Of a DNA stretch of 64,000 nt, positions 1 through 11,146 are shown one piece after another. The stretch lies in assembly GCF_009727055.1 (NCBI RefSeq), contig NC_052359.1:20009463-20073462 (forward strand), read 5' to 3'. Position 1 is the first letter of the stretch. Every line of letters starts with the position of its first letter. Made by a program: the position numbers and the translations under genes. Below the pieces are notes generated by a model. That model did not search any database and was not told where the DNA came from. It saw only the letters and a list, made by a program, of their open reading frames with translations. Origin of the DNA: Benincasa hispida (lineage: Eukaryota > Streptophyta > Magnoliopsida > Cucurbitales > Cucurbitaceae).

Positions 1-332
1 TTGGATTTCTATAAGTTTAGTTGTTTTTTAAGTTCTTGTACTAGTATCTAATTACTCTACATTTTTTTTTTTAAAAAAAAAAAACATGGCATGTTTGTGC
101 AGCCCAAACATTTGCTTACAAAATTGAACTGTTTATAAAAAAACTAAGAGGTGATACATGATATTAGGTAAACTCTAAGCTGCACCTAATAATTAGGTGC
201 TATTCATATTGTCAATTATTACCTACTCATTACCTAATCACAACCCCTTGCTACTCCACCTTTACCACCTTTTATTGCCATTTGTTCATTGTCAATGTTT
301 TGGTAGTTTTAATATATCTAATTAAATCAATA
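1..332. other. AT-rich flank, no gene seen
   Basis: AT-rich sequence with poly-T/poly-A runs near 61-84. No ORF, RNA gene or recognisable repeat boundary was found. It should lie in an intron or upstream region of the ABCG gene whose last exons start at 2493. Confidence 0.5.
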
Positions 333-1336
333 TACTTAGGGTCGTTTGGATTGAAGAATTGAGACAAGAATAAAGTTGGAAATTAGTAAGGGATAAACAT
401 CCCCTTAATATATGTTTTGTAGGTTTGACATGGTAATAAACTATTCTTATGCATGGATTATACCCACGAATGATTCTCATCCAAAAAGGTGAATTTTTTT
501 CTTCTCACTCTCTCTCCTTTTATAATATATTTATTTATGATTTTATTTTATATACTTTTAAAATTAATTAATTTTAATTGTTATATGAAACTTAAATTTA
601 TATATTATAAATTTATATTGAATTTTAAATTATTATGAAACTTAAATTTATATTGAATTTTAAATTATAGTGTACTACTCCTATTTAATAAATGAATTAA
701 TTTGAATATATATTAAAACGATTTAATATATTCCTAATTTTTATTTAGTTTAATAAATTATTTTATATATACATATATATATATATACTCATACTTATTT
801 TTCAATAAACTATAAAGAACTAATGCAATAAAACTATCATTTAATTAATTAATTATTATTGTTAGTTAGTTAATGATCATTATGATTAATATAATATAAT
901 ATTATTTTTTAATAATTTTAATTAGTTTATCATTGATTAATTAGAATTCATTGGTTGTTTTATTAATTAATACATCATACTTATATAAATTCATCAAATT
1001 GATCCCATCAAATTAGTAATCAAGTAACTTTATATTATAAATTTTTTATTTTAAAAAATATTTTGTAATATTAATTAATTAATATTATTATTTGTTTATT
1101 TAGTAATTAATTTTTCTAATTTATTGTTTATTAATTAGTATATTAAAATTTTACAACATTTTCATGATTAATTTTACAAATTAAATATAAAAATAATTTA
1201 TTTTCTAAAATCTCAATAACACTTCCATGGCACAACGAAACACTATCATCATGGATTCCCATCAATCTTATTCATGGGCTTATTATTTCCGACATCCTTA
1301 ATTCCTAGGCATTTATAAAACCTTAAATCAAACGAC
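333..1336. mobile_element. Non-autonomous TIR element (MITE-like), about 1 kb
   Basis: The left end (CTTAGGGTCGTTTGGATTGAAG, quoted in part) is matched in inverted form at the right end, where the reverse complement reads CTTAGGCGTCGTTTGATT. The interior is extremely AT-rich and has no coding capacity. The inverted ends and empty interior suggest a non-autonomous class II element. I could not fix a target-site duplication, so the superfamily (hAT, Harbinger or other) is open. Confidence 0.45.
589..668. repeat. Short AT-rich tandem repeat
   Basis: The phrase ATGAAACTTAAATTTATATT, followed by GAATTTTAAATTAT, occurs twice in a row with small differences. It lies inside the 333-1336 element. A (TA)n microsatellite follows at about 770-786. 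Confidence 0.6.
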
Positions 1337-1371
1337 GCCTAAGAGTGTTTTATCACATGGTTGGATGGATG

Positions 1372-1372
1372 C

Positions 1373-1405
<33 letters not shown>

Positions 1406-1415
1406 GAAAGAAAGA
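1372..1415. repeat. Purine microsatellite
   Basis: A poly-A run passes into AAAAG and then AAAG/AAGA repeats. This is simple-sequence DNA with no other feature. Confidence 0.8.
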
Positions 1416-1461
1416 ACGATGTAGCCCAAAATGCATGCTAGCATGTTATTCTACCCTTTGG

Positions 1462-1717
1462 CTAATGTTAAAACCCCATTTGTAACCATTTAGTTTTTTT
1501 TTTTAAAAAAATTAAGTCTATAAACAATACTTCACTTCCAAATTGCTTCTTTTGTTATCTACTTTTTAGCAATTATTTAAAAGTTAAGCCAAAATTTGAA
1601 AACTAAATAAAGTAGTTTTCAAAAAGTTATTTTTATTTTTATAATTTGACTAAGAATTCAACCATTATACTTGAAATGTAAAAAAACGAAATGGTAGTAT
1701 TATCAAACGGGGCCTTA
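1462..1717. mobile_element. Small MITE, about 250 bp
   Basis: The left end reads AACCCCATTTGTAACCATTT. The right end, reverse-complemented, reads GGCCCCGTTTGATAATACTACC followed by ATTT. The two are imperfect terminal inverted repeats around an AT-rich core with inverted AAAACTA/TAGTTTT tracts. This is the structure of a MITE. No target duplication was assigned. Confidence 0.5.
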
Positions 1718-2492
1718 GATTTTGAGATAGGAGGCCAACATTTACTCCTCAATTAATAAATAATTATTTTCACTTGGTCGACTTTCTACCCAAAAAAAAT
1801 TAAGTCCAAAAATTGGCAGTATATTTGAACTATTAATATTTGATTTAATATTTGATTAAATTCACCATAATTCACATTCAGTTGGTATCAATGTGGCTCA
1901 ACGGTTAGAAAATGGAATTAGAAGAGTGTTCAACCATATAGTACTTATACTATCGACCATGAGGTCAGAGGTTAGATTTTCCCACCTCAAACTTTAATTA
2001 CAATACCTTTGTAAAAAAAATCTAATAAAAAAAGTATTTCATCCTAGAATATTCTAAAAAATCTTTTTGAGGGGATGTCTAGAGTATGACTTAGAATTCA
2101 CTCCAATATGAGAAAAAATTGAATTCGTAAAGAATAATTTTGAGAGACACTTATAACCATTAGACTATGTCGGTGTTAGGCAAAATTTTAGCCATACATT
2201 TTTAAGAAAGGCCAACTAATATGTATTGGGGTGATATATATTAGAGCTTATATATTAAAATAGAGAAAAAGAATAGAAGTGATTGAATAATAGAAGTAAG
2301 GCTTTTTCTCAAATCTACCTTTTAAATTTACCCTCAAGCCTTCAAAAATTTCCTAAAAAAATATGGCATGAGAAACAAAGATCATCAAATTAAAGTAAAT
2401 TAGGTCAGTCTTACCTTCAAATTTAAAATATAATCGTTGGAGAACTCAATATGAATCAACCCTAATGTTTTGTATTGGTGAGGTACATACAG

Positions 2493-2821
2493 GTTTGTCA
2501 ATGAATGATCCAAATGAGGACCCAACAATAGTTAAGCAAAAGCTTGTTTCATCCTATAAGAACAATATCTCTGAAAAGTTAAAGTCAGAGCTACAAGAAA
2601 GTGATGATGAGCATTGGTGTAAAGATGGATCATATGAAGACAGCAACTTTGAGATTTGGCCAACAACTTGGTGCCAACAATTCTGTGTTTTGTTGAGAAG
2701 AGGAATTAAGGAAAGGAGGTATGAATCCTTCTCTGTGATAAGGGTTATGCAGGCTTTAATTATTGCGTTCCTTTATGGATTGTTATGGTGGCAATCTGAT
2801 CATTCTCATTTACAAGACAAG
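2493..2821 (+). CDS. ABCG half-transporter, penultimate exon (partial gene)
   Basis: This exon encodes the linker after the nucleotide-binding domain and the first membrane helix of an ABCG (white-brown) half-transporter. The protein has the NDPNEDPTIVKQ linker, then WPTTWCQQFCVLLRRGIKER, the amphipathic connecting helix typical of plant ABCG proteins, then the first transmembrane segment (ALIIAFLYGLLWWQSD). The 3' edge AAG|GTTTGA is a phase-0 donor; the 5' edge is placed after a TACATACAG acceptor. From memory, the closest plant relatives are the ABCG9/14/21 group, whose members export compounds such as cytokinins; substrate here is not inferable. Exons with Walker A, signature and Walker B motifs are absent from the 2.4 kb upstream, so they are outside the window or lost. 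Confidence 0.8.
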
Positions 2822-4226
2822 GTTTGATCTTTTTCTCCCTTTTCTCTCCAAATTTCTTTCAACTTTCTCTCCCAAGATAGGCTAAATTATAAAAAAAAGA
2901 AAAAACCATGTGCTTAAACATTGTATTTTACCTAACAAATAACCTTTTGAACTTTCAAAAGTTTAAAAAATATCCTTAAATTTTCAAAAAATGCTCATAA
3001 ATGCCTTATTGTGTTAATTTTGGATGGAAATCATAAGTACTTTTTTTTCAAAAACATCCTCGAACTTTCAAAAGTTAAATACTCTTAAACTTTAAAAAAA
3101 AAGTTAAGAAAATACTCTTATTATTAGTATATGAACAAACAAATCGTCAATGCCTCATTGCAAACTCTGAACATTCAAAAGTTATCTTAGTACTCTTACC
3201 TTTGAGAAACAGAGTTAGAAATTGACTTTATGGTATATCTATACCCCATCACTTCCCTCTTCTATTTCCTCTCTCTCCCTTACTTCAATTTAATGACCTA
3301 ACTCTTCTCTATTCTCCTTCATTTTTATCCTCCCTTTCCTTTATCAATATCCTCTTACTGCCCCATTTCCTATTTCTCCCATCCCTCGATTCTCTTCTTG
3401 TTATTGATACTTTTGTTACTTTATATTAGTCCTTTTTCAACTCAAATAACATCAAATAAATTAATTACAAAATTAATGGTGGAAGAATTTTTAAACTTGT
3501 TTTGAATCGTTAAAAGTAATGACAACTTTTGAAAGTTTAAAGATATTTTTGAAACGAGGATTTAATAGTGTCCATTCATATACTAATGGTAAGGGTACTT
3601 TTTATTTTTTTATTTTTTATTTTTTTAAGTTGAAGGGTATCTTTGAAACTTTTGAGAGTTCAAGGGTAGTTTTAAAACAAAATACTAACTAATTCCTTCT
3701 AATTACCAATGGTAACGTATTTTTGAAAGTTTAAGGGTATTATTGACATAAATTACACCGTTTAAGGACATTATTTATATTTTAGCCTTTTTAATACATG
3801 TCTCTAATGATTTTATCATTAAGTTTCTAAATAAATGAATCAATTTAGACTCTCATTCAAGGATTTTCTTTGAAAATCATTCATGCATCAATTCTAATAA
3901 TCTATTTAGTTAATCTAACACTTGAAGAAGCTCACAGACTTGTAAGAATTGATGCATGGATGAATTTTGACGGTAATTTGAATAAAGACTCTTAATTAAT
4001 TCACTCATGAAAATTTAGAATTTTAATCGAAACAATAATAAGTCTCAAACTATTTTTCGAACAAAATCTGAAGGATTACGTAAATTGATACAATTGCACA
4101 ACTCCAAATTTGAATTGACAGACCTATTAGTTTAATTAGAGTTTTAATTAATTGACACAATTATCAAACTTTATGTGTAAATTGAATATGGTTCCTAACA
4201 CCAAAAGTAAATGTATATATATGTAG
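2822..4226 (+). other. Phase-0 intron of the ABCG gene
   Basis: The intron runs from a GT donor after AAG to a TATATATGTAG acceptor before ATTGGA. The split lies between LQDK and IGLFY, and joining keeps the family sequence in frame. It is 1405 bases long and mostly filled by a foldback element (2880-3787). Confidence 0.75.
2880..3787. mobile_element. Foldback/MULE-MITE-like element in the ABCG intron
   Basis: The ends are inverted: the left reads GGCTAAATTATAAAAAA and the right, reverse-complemented, reads GGCTAAAATATAAATAA. Long arms (about 2930-3180 and 3520-3770) are also inverted copies, with GAACTTTCAAAAGTT-type phrases on the left and their complements on the right. TTAGTATATGAAC on the left is matched by GTTCATATACTAA-like sequence on the right. 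The loop (about 3200-3490) is pyrimidine-rich. No ORF is present. No clear target duplication was found. Confidence 0.6.
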
Positions 4227-4892
4227 ATTGGACTTTTCTACGCCATAGAATCCTTTTGGTCTATGTTACCTCTAGTGAAAGCCATCCGCACCTTCTCAAG
4301 AGAACAAAAGATACTTGAAAAGGAGAGATCCTCGGGAATGTACAAGCTTTCATCTTACTTCATGTCAAAATCAGCCAATGACCTGCCCATGGAGCTGGCT
4401 CTTCCCACTCTTTTCACCCTCATAGTGTATTGGATGACAGGCTTAAAACCAACTCTTCCACACTTCTTGGCCACTTTGTTTACTATTCTCCTCAATGTTT
4501 TTGCGTTTCAAGGCTTTGGCTTTGCCCTTGGTGCCCTTATTATGGACCAAACTACAGCAACCATACTTGGATCAGTCTTGACTTTGTCTTTCAATATAAC
4601 GACTGGATTCTTTGTCCAGAATGTGCCTGGGTTTATTGCTTGGATTAAGTATCTTTCTATTGGTTATTTTTCGTACAAGCTTATGCTGATGTCTCAGTTC
4701 AAAGTTGATGATACTTATCAATGTTCCAGCTCTGGAGGGCTTTGTAAAGTTGGAGAGTTTCCTGTAATAAAACGAGTAGGACTAGTTGAGGGAAAAGCCA
4801 CAACTGTTCTTGCATTGGTGGCAATGGTTCTTGGATATCGTCTCATTGCTTATGTTGCTTTAATGAGGATTGGTGTTACCAAGCAAAAGTAG
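4227..4892 (+). CDS. ABCG half-transporter, last exon (ABC2 membrane domain)
   Basis: This exon encodes about 221 residues of the transmembrane domain of an ABCG half-transporter, ending at TAG 4890-4892. It opens in frame with IGLFYAIESFW, matching the usual second helix, then FSREQKILEKERSSGMYKLS, the conserved loop with the glutamate-rich ERSSGMY motif. Several hydrophobic helices follow (LALPTLFTLIVYWMTG; FAFQGFGFALGALI; GFIAWIKYLSIGYFSYKL). A cysteine-containing extracellular loop (QCSSSGGLCKVGEFP) precedes the last helix. The C-terminus IGVTKQK is normal for the clade. The frame is intact, and conserved ABC2 residues are present, so this gene end looks functional. The transporter would work as a dimer, probably in the plasma membrane (family knowledge). 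Confidence 0.87.
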   Translation: MGLFYAIESFWSMLPLVKAIRTFSREQKILEKERSSGMYKLSSYFMSKSANDLPMELALPTLFTLIVYWMTGLKPTLPHFLATLFTILLNVFAFQGFGFALGALIMDQTTATILGSVLTLSFNITTGFFVQNVPGFIAWIKYLSIGYFSYKLMLMSQFKVDDTYQCSSSGGLCKVGEFPVIKRVGLVEGKATTVLALVAMVLGYRLIAYVALMRIGVTKQK

Positions 4893-7580
4893 GATATCTT
4901 AATATATAGATTATGTCATAGTACTCCATAAGGAAAAAAGAAATGAGAATAATTAAAATATCCTTATTATGTGTATATTTGTTTTCTCCTCTACGTTATC
5001 CTTTCTGTTAGTGCGTTTTTTGTCTGCTATATTTTTTTTGGATGACTCGTGGATCTTGGTAACTTTGTTCTTTATCTTGTCTCTTGTGACGTTCCAATGA
5101 ATGTCTCACACGCAGTGTAGTTTTTGTCTGGAAATTTTCTCCATTTATAAAAAATTATATATGTTTGTTCATAAGGAGTTTTTCCTTCTCTAGGGCTCGA
5201 TTGGTTATAGTAATGGTCTATTTCTTCCCTTTGATAGTACATATTTAAGGGTTTGCATTCTTCATTTTAGTGTTACCACTTTGACGAAGATTTGCACTAT
5301 TTTTTGTGTTTTGCTGTGAATAGCAAGTATGTCAATCTGAGCAATTGTGAACTTAAAGTTTTGGGTAGATCTTGAGTTGCTAATTTTGATTATCTTGAAG
5401 CATTGCCCTATACATGAGAAGAGATTCTCATATTTAAGAAGAGTTTAAGTTTTTCGAGTGAAGTGGATTTCATTTGAATCCAAGAAAGATCGAAACTTTC
5501 ATTGAGAGGGAGTCTCACATTTAGGGAGAATCTAAGTATTCTTTCACTAACTTGTGTTGTTTGTGTATCTCTATAGAAGCCTTGTTTCTATATATAAGTA
5601 CAACATTATAATTGCTTAACTGCTCATTAGTGAAATCATATTTCCTCGAACCCTTAGATGTAGGTGACATTGCATTGAATTAGGTTACTAAACTTTGTGT
5701 TTCCTTCTTGCTTTTCTTTATTTGTGTTTTATTTTATGTTCTTGGGACTACTGTTGTAACATCGTGTGTAACTTGGTATAGTGTGTGTCATATAACCTTT
5801 CTTTCACTTTCTTCTGGTAATTAATATGCTACTATAAATTACATGGGGCAAAATACATTTTTGATATGTTTATTTAGTTATAAAGGTTCAATAGAAATAC
5901 TTTTGACCTTGTTTCATAACCATTTTGTTTATGATGCTATACTTTTTTCCCAAATCTTTCATAACGTTCGCACATTCTATAAAAACATTCATTTGAATTG
6001 TAATCTTAAAAATCAAAGTAAAACCTTTGAAAACTATCTTTTCAATTTTTTAAATCTCAGTTTTGTTTTTTAAAAATATGTTTAAAATGTAGGTAATAAA
6101 GCAAATAAAATATCAATAGAAGTAGTGACTATTAAAAATTAATTTTCAAAAACTAAACACGAAAAGTAAAATGATCATCAAACAAAATTTTGAATCTACA
6201 TATCGGAAGAAAATGATTTTCTTTAGAAGTAGAGATTATCGAAAGAAAACTTTACAATATGATAGGTAACAAATGGTAGTAATAGCTCCTTGTTAATTTT
6301 ATTTAAAATTCATAAAATACTCAACGATTACAAACTTAATTAAGAAGACATTGATGTCCTTTCCTAAGTTGACTAAAAAAAAAAAATAGAAATGTTTTAT
6401 ATCATAATTGTTTAGTCCTGAAAATCCATTTTTATTGTATTTGAAAACCTACGAATCAACCATGTCCCATCGTTGATTCCTTCGTTTTGTGGTTTTTTCT
6501 AAAAGAAAGATACTAGAAGAAGTGGGGGTCGGTAGGTGATTGATATCAAAAAGTGCATTTTTTTACTATCTATTTTAGTACTTTTCTTGAGTAAAAGTAG
6601 TACTTTATGTGATTTTTTTTTTTCCGGAATGCCTTAAATTGGATAAAATGAGCAAGCAAATATCTTTGAGTTGTCTAAAGTGTGCTTTTAGTGATTTAGG
6701 TTGATTTTATAAGTTTTTAGACTTTTTTTTTTTTTTTTTTACTATTTTGCAGATTTTAACTTCACTACGACCACTTCAATAGATTCACTACGACCGTATC
6801 AGAAAGCCCTAATTTTTCATATTCGCCCTCAGTCAATAATGGTTGCTATTTTCTTAGTCAAAACTACTATTCTACGCCCAAAATGATGGGTAAATGTTCA
6901 GAAAACTATAAGGCTTTTAATAAAGAAATCAATGGCTCCTTGAAAATGGCACCAATTTTATCTGACCGTTAGGAAATCGTTAAAAATCCACAATCTGAAT
7001 CAAATAATTTTCCTGTGCCTTATTGTAAAACAAATAGTAAAGTGAAAGTATGAAGTCAAATAATATAATTTTCCTATGCCTTATTAGAAGATTCAGAGTA
7101 GAAGTCCTTAAACAAGAGAGTTTGAACAATGCAAATGAAGAATAAGTCTCACAAATAACCTAAGAAAGGAGAAAACTATCAAACCCAATCGAGAAGAGTT
7201 ACGTTAGCTTCTAATCATCCTCAAAATACCATAATCAAGCTCCAAGATGACTAAAATGGCAAAAAAATCAGTGTTCACAGAGGAGAAGAAAATAAATGTG
7301 GAAGAGGAAAAATGGCATGACCCGTAGTCAAAATGAGCAAAATTTAATATATAGGAGATGGAAAGCACTGTGGCACTCGGGATACCGTTGCGACGCTCTT
7401 GCTGCACAACACAGAGCGGTGGGTCTTCGAGTGTTGCGGTGCCCTTGCACTATGCATTGACAATTCTTGTATTGTCGTGGTGCCACAAGACAGCGCAATG
7501 CCCTCACTTATCCAAAAATATGAGCTCTTTGGAAAATGCGCCTTTGATTGAGAATTTCTCAGTTCAGTAAAGGAGAAACT
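4893..7580. other. 3' flank of ABCG gene, no gene seen
   Basis: This AT-rich sequence starts with the ABCG 3' UTR. Two imperfect direct phrases (GAGATTCTCATATTTAAGAA at about 5420 and GAGTCTCACATTTAGGGAGA at about 5510) and the text around 5590-5790 resemble an old LTR, but I cannot define ends. The 7340-7560 stretch is locally GC-richer. Short ORFs here have no recognisable protein character. Confidence 0.4.
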
Positions 7581-7736
7581 GTTCACCCGAAGTGCAATTT
7601 ATTCTAAATCACTGAAGTATCATTGCAAAATAAAATGATGTTGGTGTTCATTATTTCTTTTACTAAACTAGTCGGATGAAAATGAATTTACGCATAAGTT
7701 CCTAATATAAGTCATTTGTTTTGTATCATAAAAAAT

Positions 7737-8560
7737 GACTAGCACTACACTGAACCTTCTTGAAATTGAAAAATTAACCGAAGAAAATTATACAACTTGA
7801 AACAATACGATAGATAGTGACTTGGTCATAGATGACCTTAAATTCGTTCTGGACTTTCAGTCTCTGGGCCTAACACATCACAAAATGTTCGTGATGCTTA
7901 TGAGAGGTGGATCAAGGCCAATGATAAGGACAAAGTCTACATTTTGGCAAGCTTGACTCGAGTTTTAATAAAAAAAAGCATGAGACCATGATCATTGCAT
8001 GTGAGATCATGGAATCACTGCGTGACATGTTTGGAAAACCATTCTCACAAGCCATGCATGATGCTCTTAAGTTTATCTTCAATGCACGTTTGGCGGAAGG
8101 ATCATCTGATAGGGAACATGTCCTTAACATGATGGTTTTTTTCAATGTTGCGAGATAAACAAAGGTCTCATAAATGAGCCCAATCAAGTGAGCTTCATAC
8201 TGCAATCTCTGATAGATAGTTTCCTACAATTCCAGCAATTGTGCTATGAACAAAATTGACTACAACCCTCCACCTTTCTTAATGAGCTACAAACTTTTGA
8301 GTCTTTAATGAAAGTCAAAAGGACCAATGGCGAGGCAAATGTTTCCTACTCCAACAAGAAATTCCACAAAGGTTTGACCTCTAGAACTGAGTCTGTACAT
8401 CATTTCTCTTCCGGTGTCAAGAAGTGGAAGAAGAAAAAAAGGTGAAATTGGGAATAAAGCCACCATTATTACTACAGTTCAGAAGGGAAAAAAGTTCAAA
8501 GTTGCAAAAGGAACCTGCTTGCATTACAACTAGGATGGGCACTGGTAGATAAATTGTCCT
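7737..8560 (+). pseudogene. copia gag (A1), broken
   Basis: Gag would form the virus-like particle. The start region reads MTSTTLNLLEIEKLTEENY, followed in other frames by SDLVIDDLKFVLDFQ, RDAYERWIKANDKDKVYILA and EIMESLRDMFGKPFSQAMHD, which are typical of the UBN2-type gag of plant copia elements. A zinc-knuckle remnant lies at about 8515-8560, but the second cysteine is tyrosine (CLHYN) and two stops interrupt it. Multiple frame changes and stops (for example after FFNVAR) show that it cannot make a full gag. Confidence 0.75.
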
Positions 8561-8589
8561 AAGTATTTGGCTGAAAATAAGAAGGCAAA

Positions 8590-9000
8590 AGAAGGTAAAT
8601 ATGATTTACTGGTTCTATAAACGTGTTTAGTGGAAAATGATAATAACACCTAGATACTTGATTCAGGAGCCACTAACCATGTTTGTACTTCTTTACAGGA
8701 AATTAGTTCCTAGAAACAACTTGAGGTTGAAAAGATGACTCTACGGGTTGGAACATGGGAGGTCGTCTCGGCAGTTGCAATTGGGAGCTTAAAGTTATTT
8801 TTCAATTCAAAGTTTATAATGTTGGACAATGTTTACTATGTTCCTAATTTTAAGAGGAATTTGATTTCAATTTCATGTTTGTTAGAATACTCTTAGAATG
8901 TATCTTTTATTCATGATAGAGAAATTTCCTCGAAAAATGGTGTTGATATATGTTATGCAACAAACAACAGTAACTTATATGTATTAAGGCCGTTCGTATC
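8590..9000 (+). pseudogene. copia aspartic protease region (A1), broken
   Basis: The active-site phrase ILDSGATNHVCTSLQEISS follows KYDLLVL and CLVENDNNT, the usual lead-in to the copia retropepsin. The catalytic DSGA is intact. Downstream MTLRVGTWEVVSAVAIGSLK and NVYYVPNFKRNLISISCLLE are the flap and end of the domain. Stops lie just before ILDSG (tryptophan codon to TAG) and after QEISS, so the domain is not readable in one piece. Confidence 0.75.
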
Positions 9001-9014
9001 TAAAATGTTCAATA

Positions 9015-10060
9015 ATGTTGAAATGTTCAACATTGCAACCATACAAAACAAAAGAAAATGCTCATTTTTGGCATCTAAGACTAGCTCACATTAATCTCAA
9101 TAATATTGAGAGGTTGGTTAAGAATGGAATGTTAAATGAGTTAGAAGAAAATTCCTTACCAATATGTGAATCTTGTCTAGAAAGAAAAATGACAAAATGA
9201 CCTTTTTCTAAACAAGGTTATAGAGCCAAAGAACCCTTGAAGCTTATACATTCAAACCTTTGTGCCCTGATGAGTGTTAAAGAAAAAGGAGGGTTTGAAT
9301 ACTTCGTCACTTTTATTGATGATTATTCTAGATATGGGTTTATTTATCTGTTGCAACATAAGTTTGATACACTTGAAAAATTCAAGAAGTATAAGGCTAT
9401 AGTTGAGAACTTATTGGGTAAAAAGATAGAAATACTTCAATCAGATCGAGGTGGAAAATATATGGATTTAAGATTCCAAAACTATATGATAGAATATGAA
9501 ATCACATCTCAACTCTCAGCATCCGATACACCTCAACAAAATGGTATATCAGAAAGAAAAAATAGAACCTTGTTAGACATGGTTTGATCTATGATGAGTT
9601 ATGTTTCTCTACCTATCTCATTCTGGGGTTATGCAGTGGATACTACAATATACATTTTGAACCAAGTTCCATCAAATAAGGTTTCTGAAATGCATTTTGA
9701 ATTATAGAGATTCATAAAACTAGTTTACGACATCTCATAATTTTGGGGGGTTCAGCACATGTTCTTGTGACAAACCCGAAGAAATTGGAACCACGTTCGA
9801 AATTATGTCTCTTTGTAGGCTACTCTAAAGAAACGAGAGGTGGTCACTTTTATGATTGAAAAGGGAATGAAGTGTTTGTATCGACAAATGCAATTTTCTT
9901 AGAGGAAGACCACATTAGGAAACATAGACAAAGAAGTAAAATCGCATTAAATGAACATACCAAAGATACTACTAAAACTTTGACAAGAGTTGTTGAAGAA
10001 GGAAGCACTTCAACAAGAGTTGTTGATATTACTTCATTCAGTTAAGTACATCCTACTCAA
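9015..10060 (+). pseudogene. copia integrase (A1), broken
   Basis: The zinc-binding pre-integrase part has HLRLAHINLNNIERLVKNG and CESCLERK. The catalytic core (9237-9587) shows all three acidic residues: the D of FIDDYSRYGF, the D of QSDRGGKY, and the E of QQNGISERKNRTLL. Stops occur after ERKMTK and after LLDMV, and the rest (WGYAVDTTIYILNQV, then an out-of-frame LFVGY-like part up to about 10060) is frameshifted. The core is thus chemically plausible but trapped in a broken frame. Confidence 0.8.
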
Positions 10061-10159
10061 GAGTTGAGGGAGCCTCGTCGTAGTGGGTGGATTATAACCC
10101 AACCTACTTGATACTTGGGTTTAACAGAAACTCAAGAGTCATACAAGATTATGACATTG

Positions 10160-11146
10160 ATGATCCATTGACCTATAAGCAGGCAATAGTTGATGTGGAC
10201 AAGGATGAATGAATTAGAGCCATGAATCTAGAAATGAAGTTTACATACTTCAATTCTTTTTGGAGACTTATAGATAAACCTAATGGGGTTAAAGTTATAA
10301 GTTGCAAGTGGATCTACAATAGAAAAAGAGGTGTAGAAAGAAAAATGCAAACCTTTAAGGCTAGATTAGTAGTAAAGGGTTATACCCAGGTTGACGAAGT
10401 AGACTATAAAAAAAAAACTTTCTCGCTTGTTCCTATGCTAAAATCTATCTGGATTCTCTTGTCCATTGCTACATATTATGACTATGAAATATGGAAAATG
10501 GATGTCAAGATTGCCCTTTTGAACGATAATCTTGATGAGATAATCTACACGTCTATGCTAGAAGAATTCATTGTATAAGTTCAAGAGAAAAAAGTTTGCA
10601 AGCTAAATCGGTCCATTATGGATTGAAACAAACATCCTGATCTTGGAATATGAGGTTTGACATTGTGGTCAAACCTGATGGCTTTGATCAAAATGTAGAT
10701 GAACCTTGTGTTTACAAGAAGATTATCAATAGTTCAGTAGCTTTCTTAGTGTTGTATGTGAATGATATCCTACTTATTGGGAATGATGAAGTTTTCTGAT
10801 TAAAATTAAGAAATGGCTAGCTGCTCAGTTCCAAATGAAAGATTTGGTTGAAGCACAGTTTATTTTAAGGATCCAAATCATTAGAGATCATAAGAACAAA
10901 ATCACTAGTCTTGTCTCAAGTATTATATATTCACAAAATGCTTGTCAGGTATTTGATGTGGAATTCCAAGAAAGGTTTATTACCTTTTAAGCATGGAATT
11001 ATTTTATTTAAGGAACAATGTCCAAAGACACCTCAAGAAGTTAAAGAAATGAGACGAATTATCCGTGCGTCTATAGTAGGTGGCCTTATGTCATGCCATG
11101 CTGTGTACTAGGCCCAGCATCTGCCATGCAGTGGGAGTGGTCAGCA
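10160..11146 (+). pseudogene. copia reverse transcriptase/RNase H start (A1), broken
   Basis: The RT begins near DDPLTYKQAI and includes GVKVISCKWIYNRKRG, TFKARLVVKGYTQ, and motif A WKMDVKIALLND, where the usual FLNG is LLND. The polymerase motif that is normally YVDD reads YVND (in LYVNDILLIGND, about 10755-10790), so a catalytic aspartate is lost. Frames change after EEFIV and several more times. RNase H begins with VLYIHKMLVRYLMWNSKKGL and stops at CTRPSICHAVGVVS, where the family B LTR starts at 11147. Confidence 0.8.

Larger units (their letters stand above)
7585..11146 (+). mobile_element. Decayed Ty1/copia element, family A copy 1 (A1)
   Basis: The domain order gag, protease, integrase, RT, RNase H is that of Ty1/copia (Pseudoviridae-like). 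The sequence just before gag, TTCTAAATCACTGAAGTATC (7599 on), is shared with the leader ends of the other two family A elements (reverse strand near 26235-26262, and about 54090-54125). This places A1 in the same family. No 5' LTR or primer-binding site was recognised upstream. The right side is cut at 11147 by an LTR of family B. Stops and frameshifts occur throughout. Confidence 0.85.

Noticed and set aside
5390..5790. Old copia LTR downstream of the ABCG gene
   Set aside because: Some phrases resemble LTR text, but no second copy, ends or target duplication are visible.
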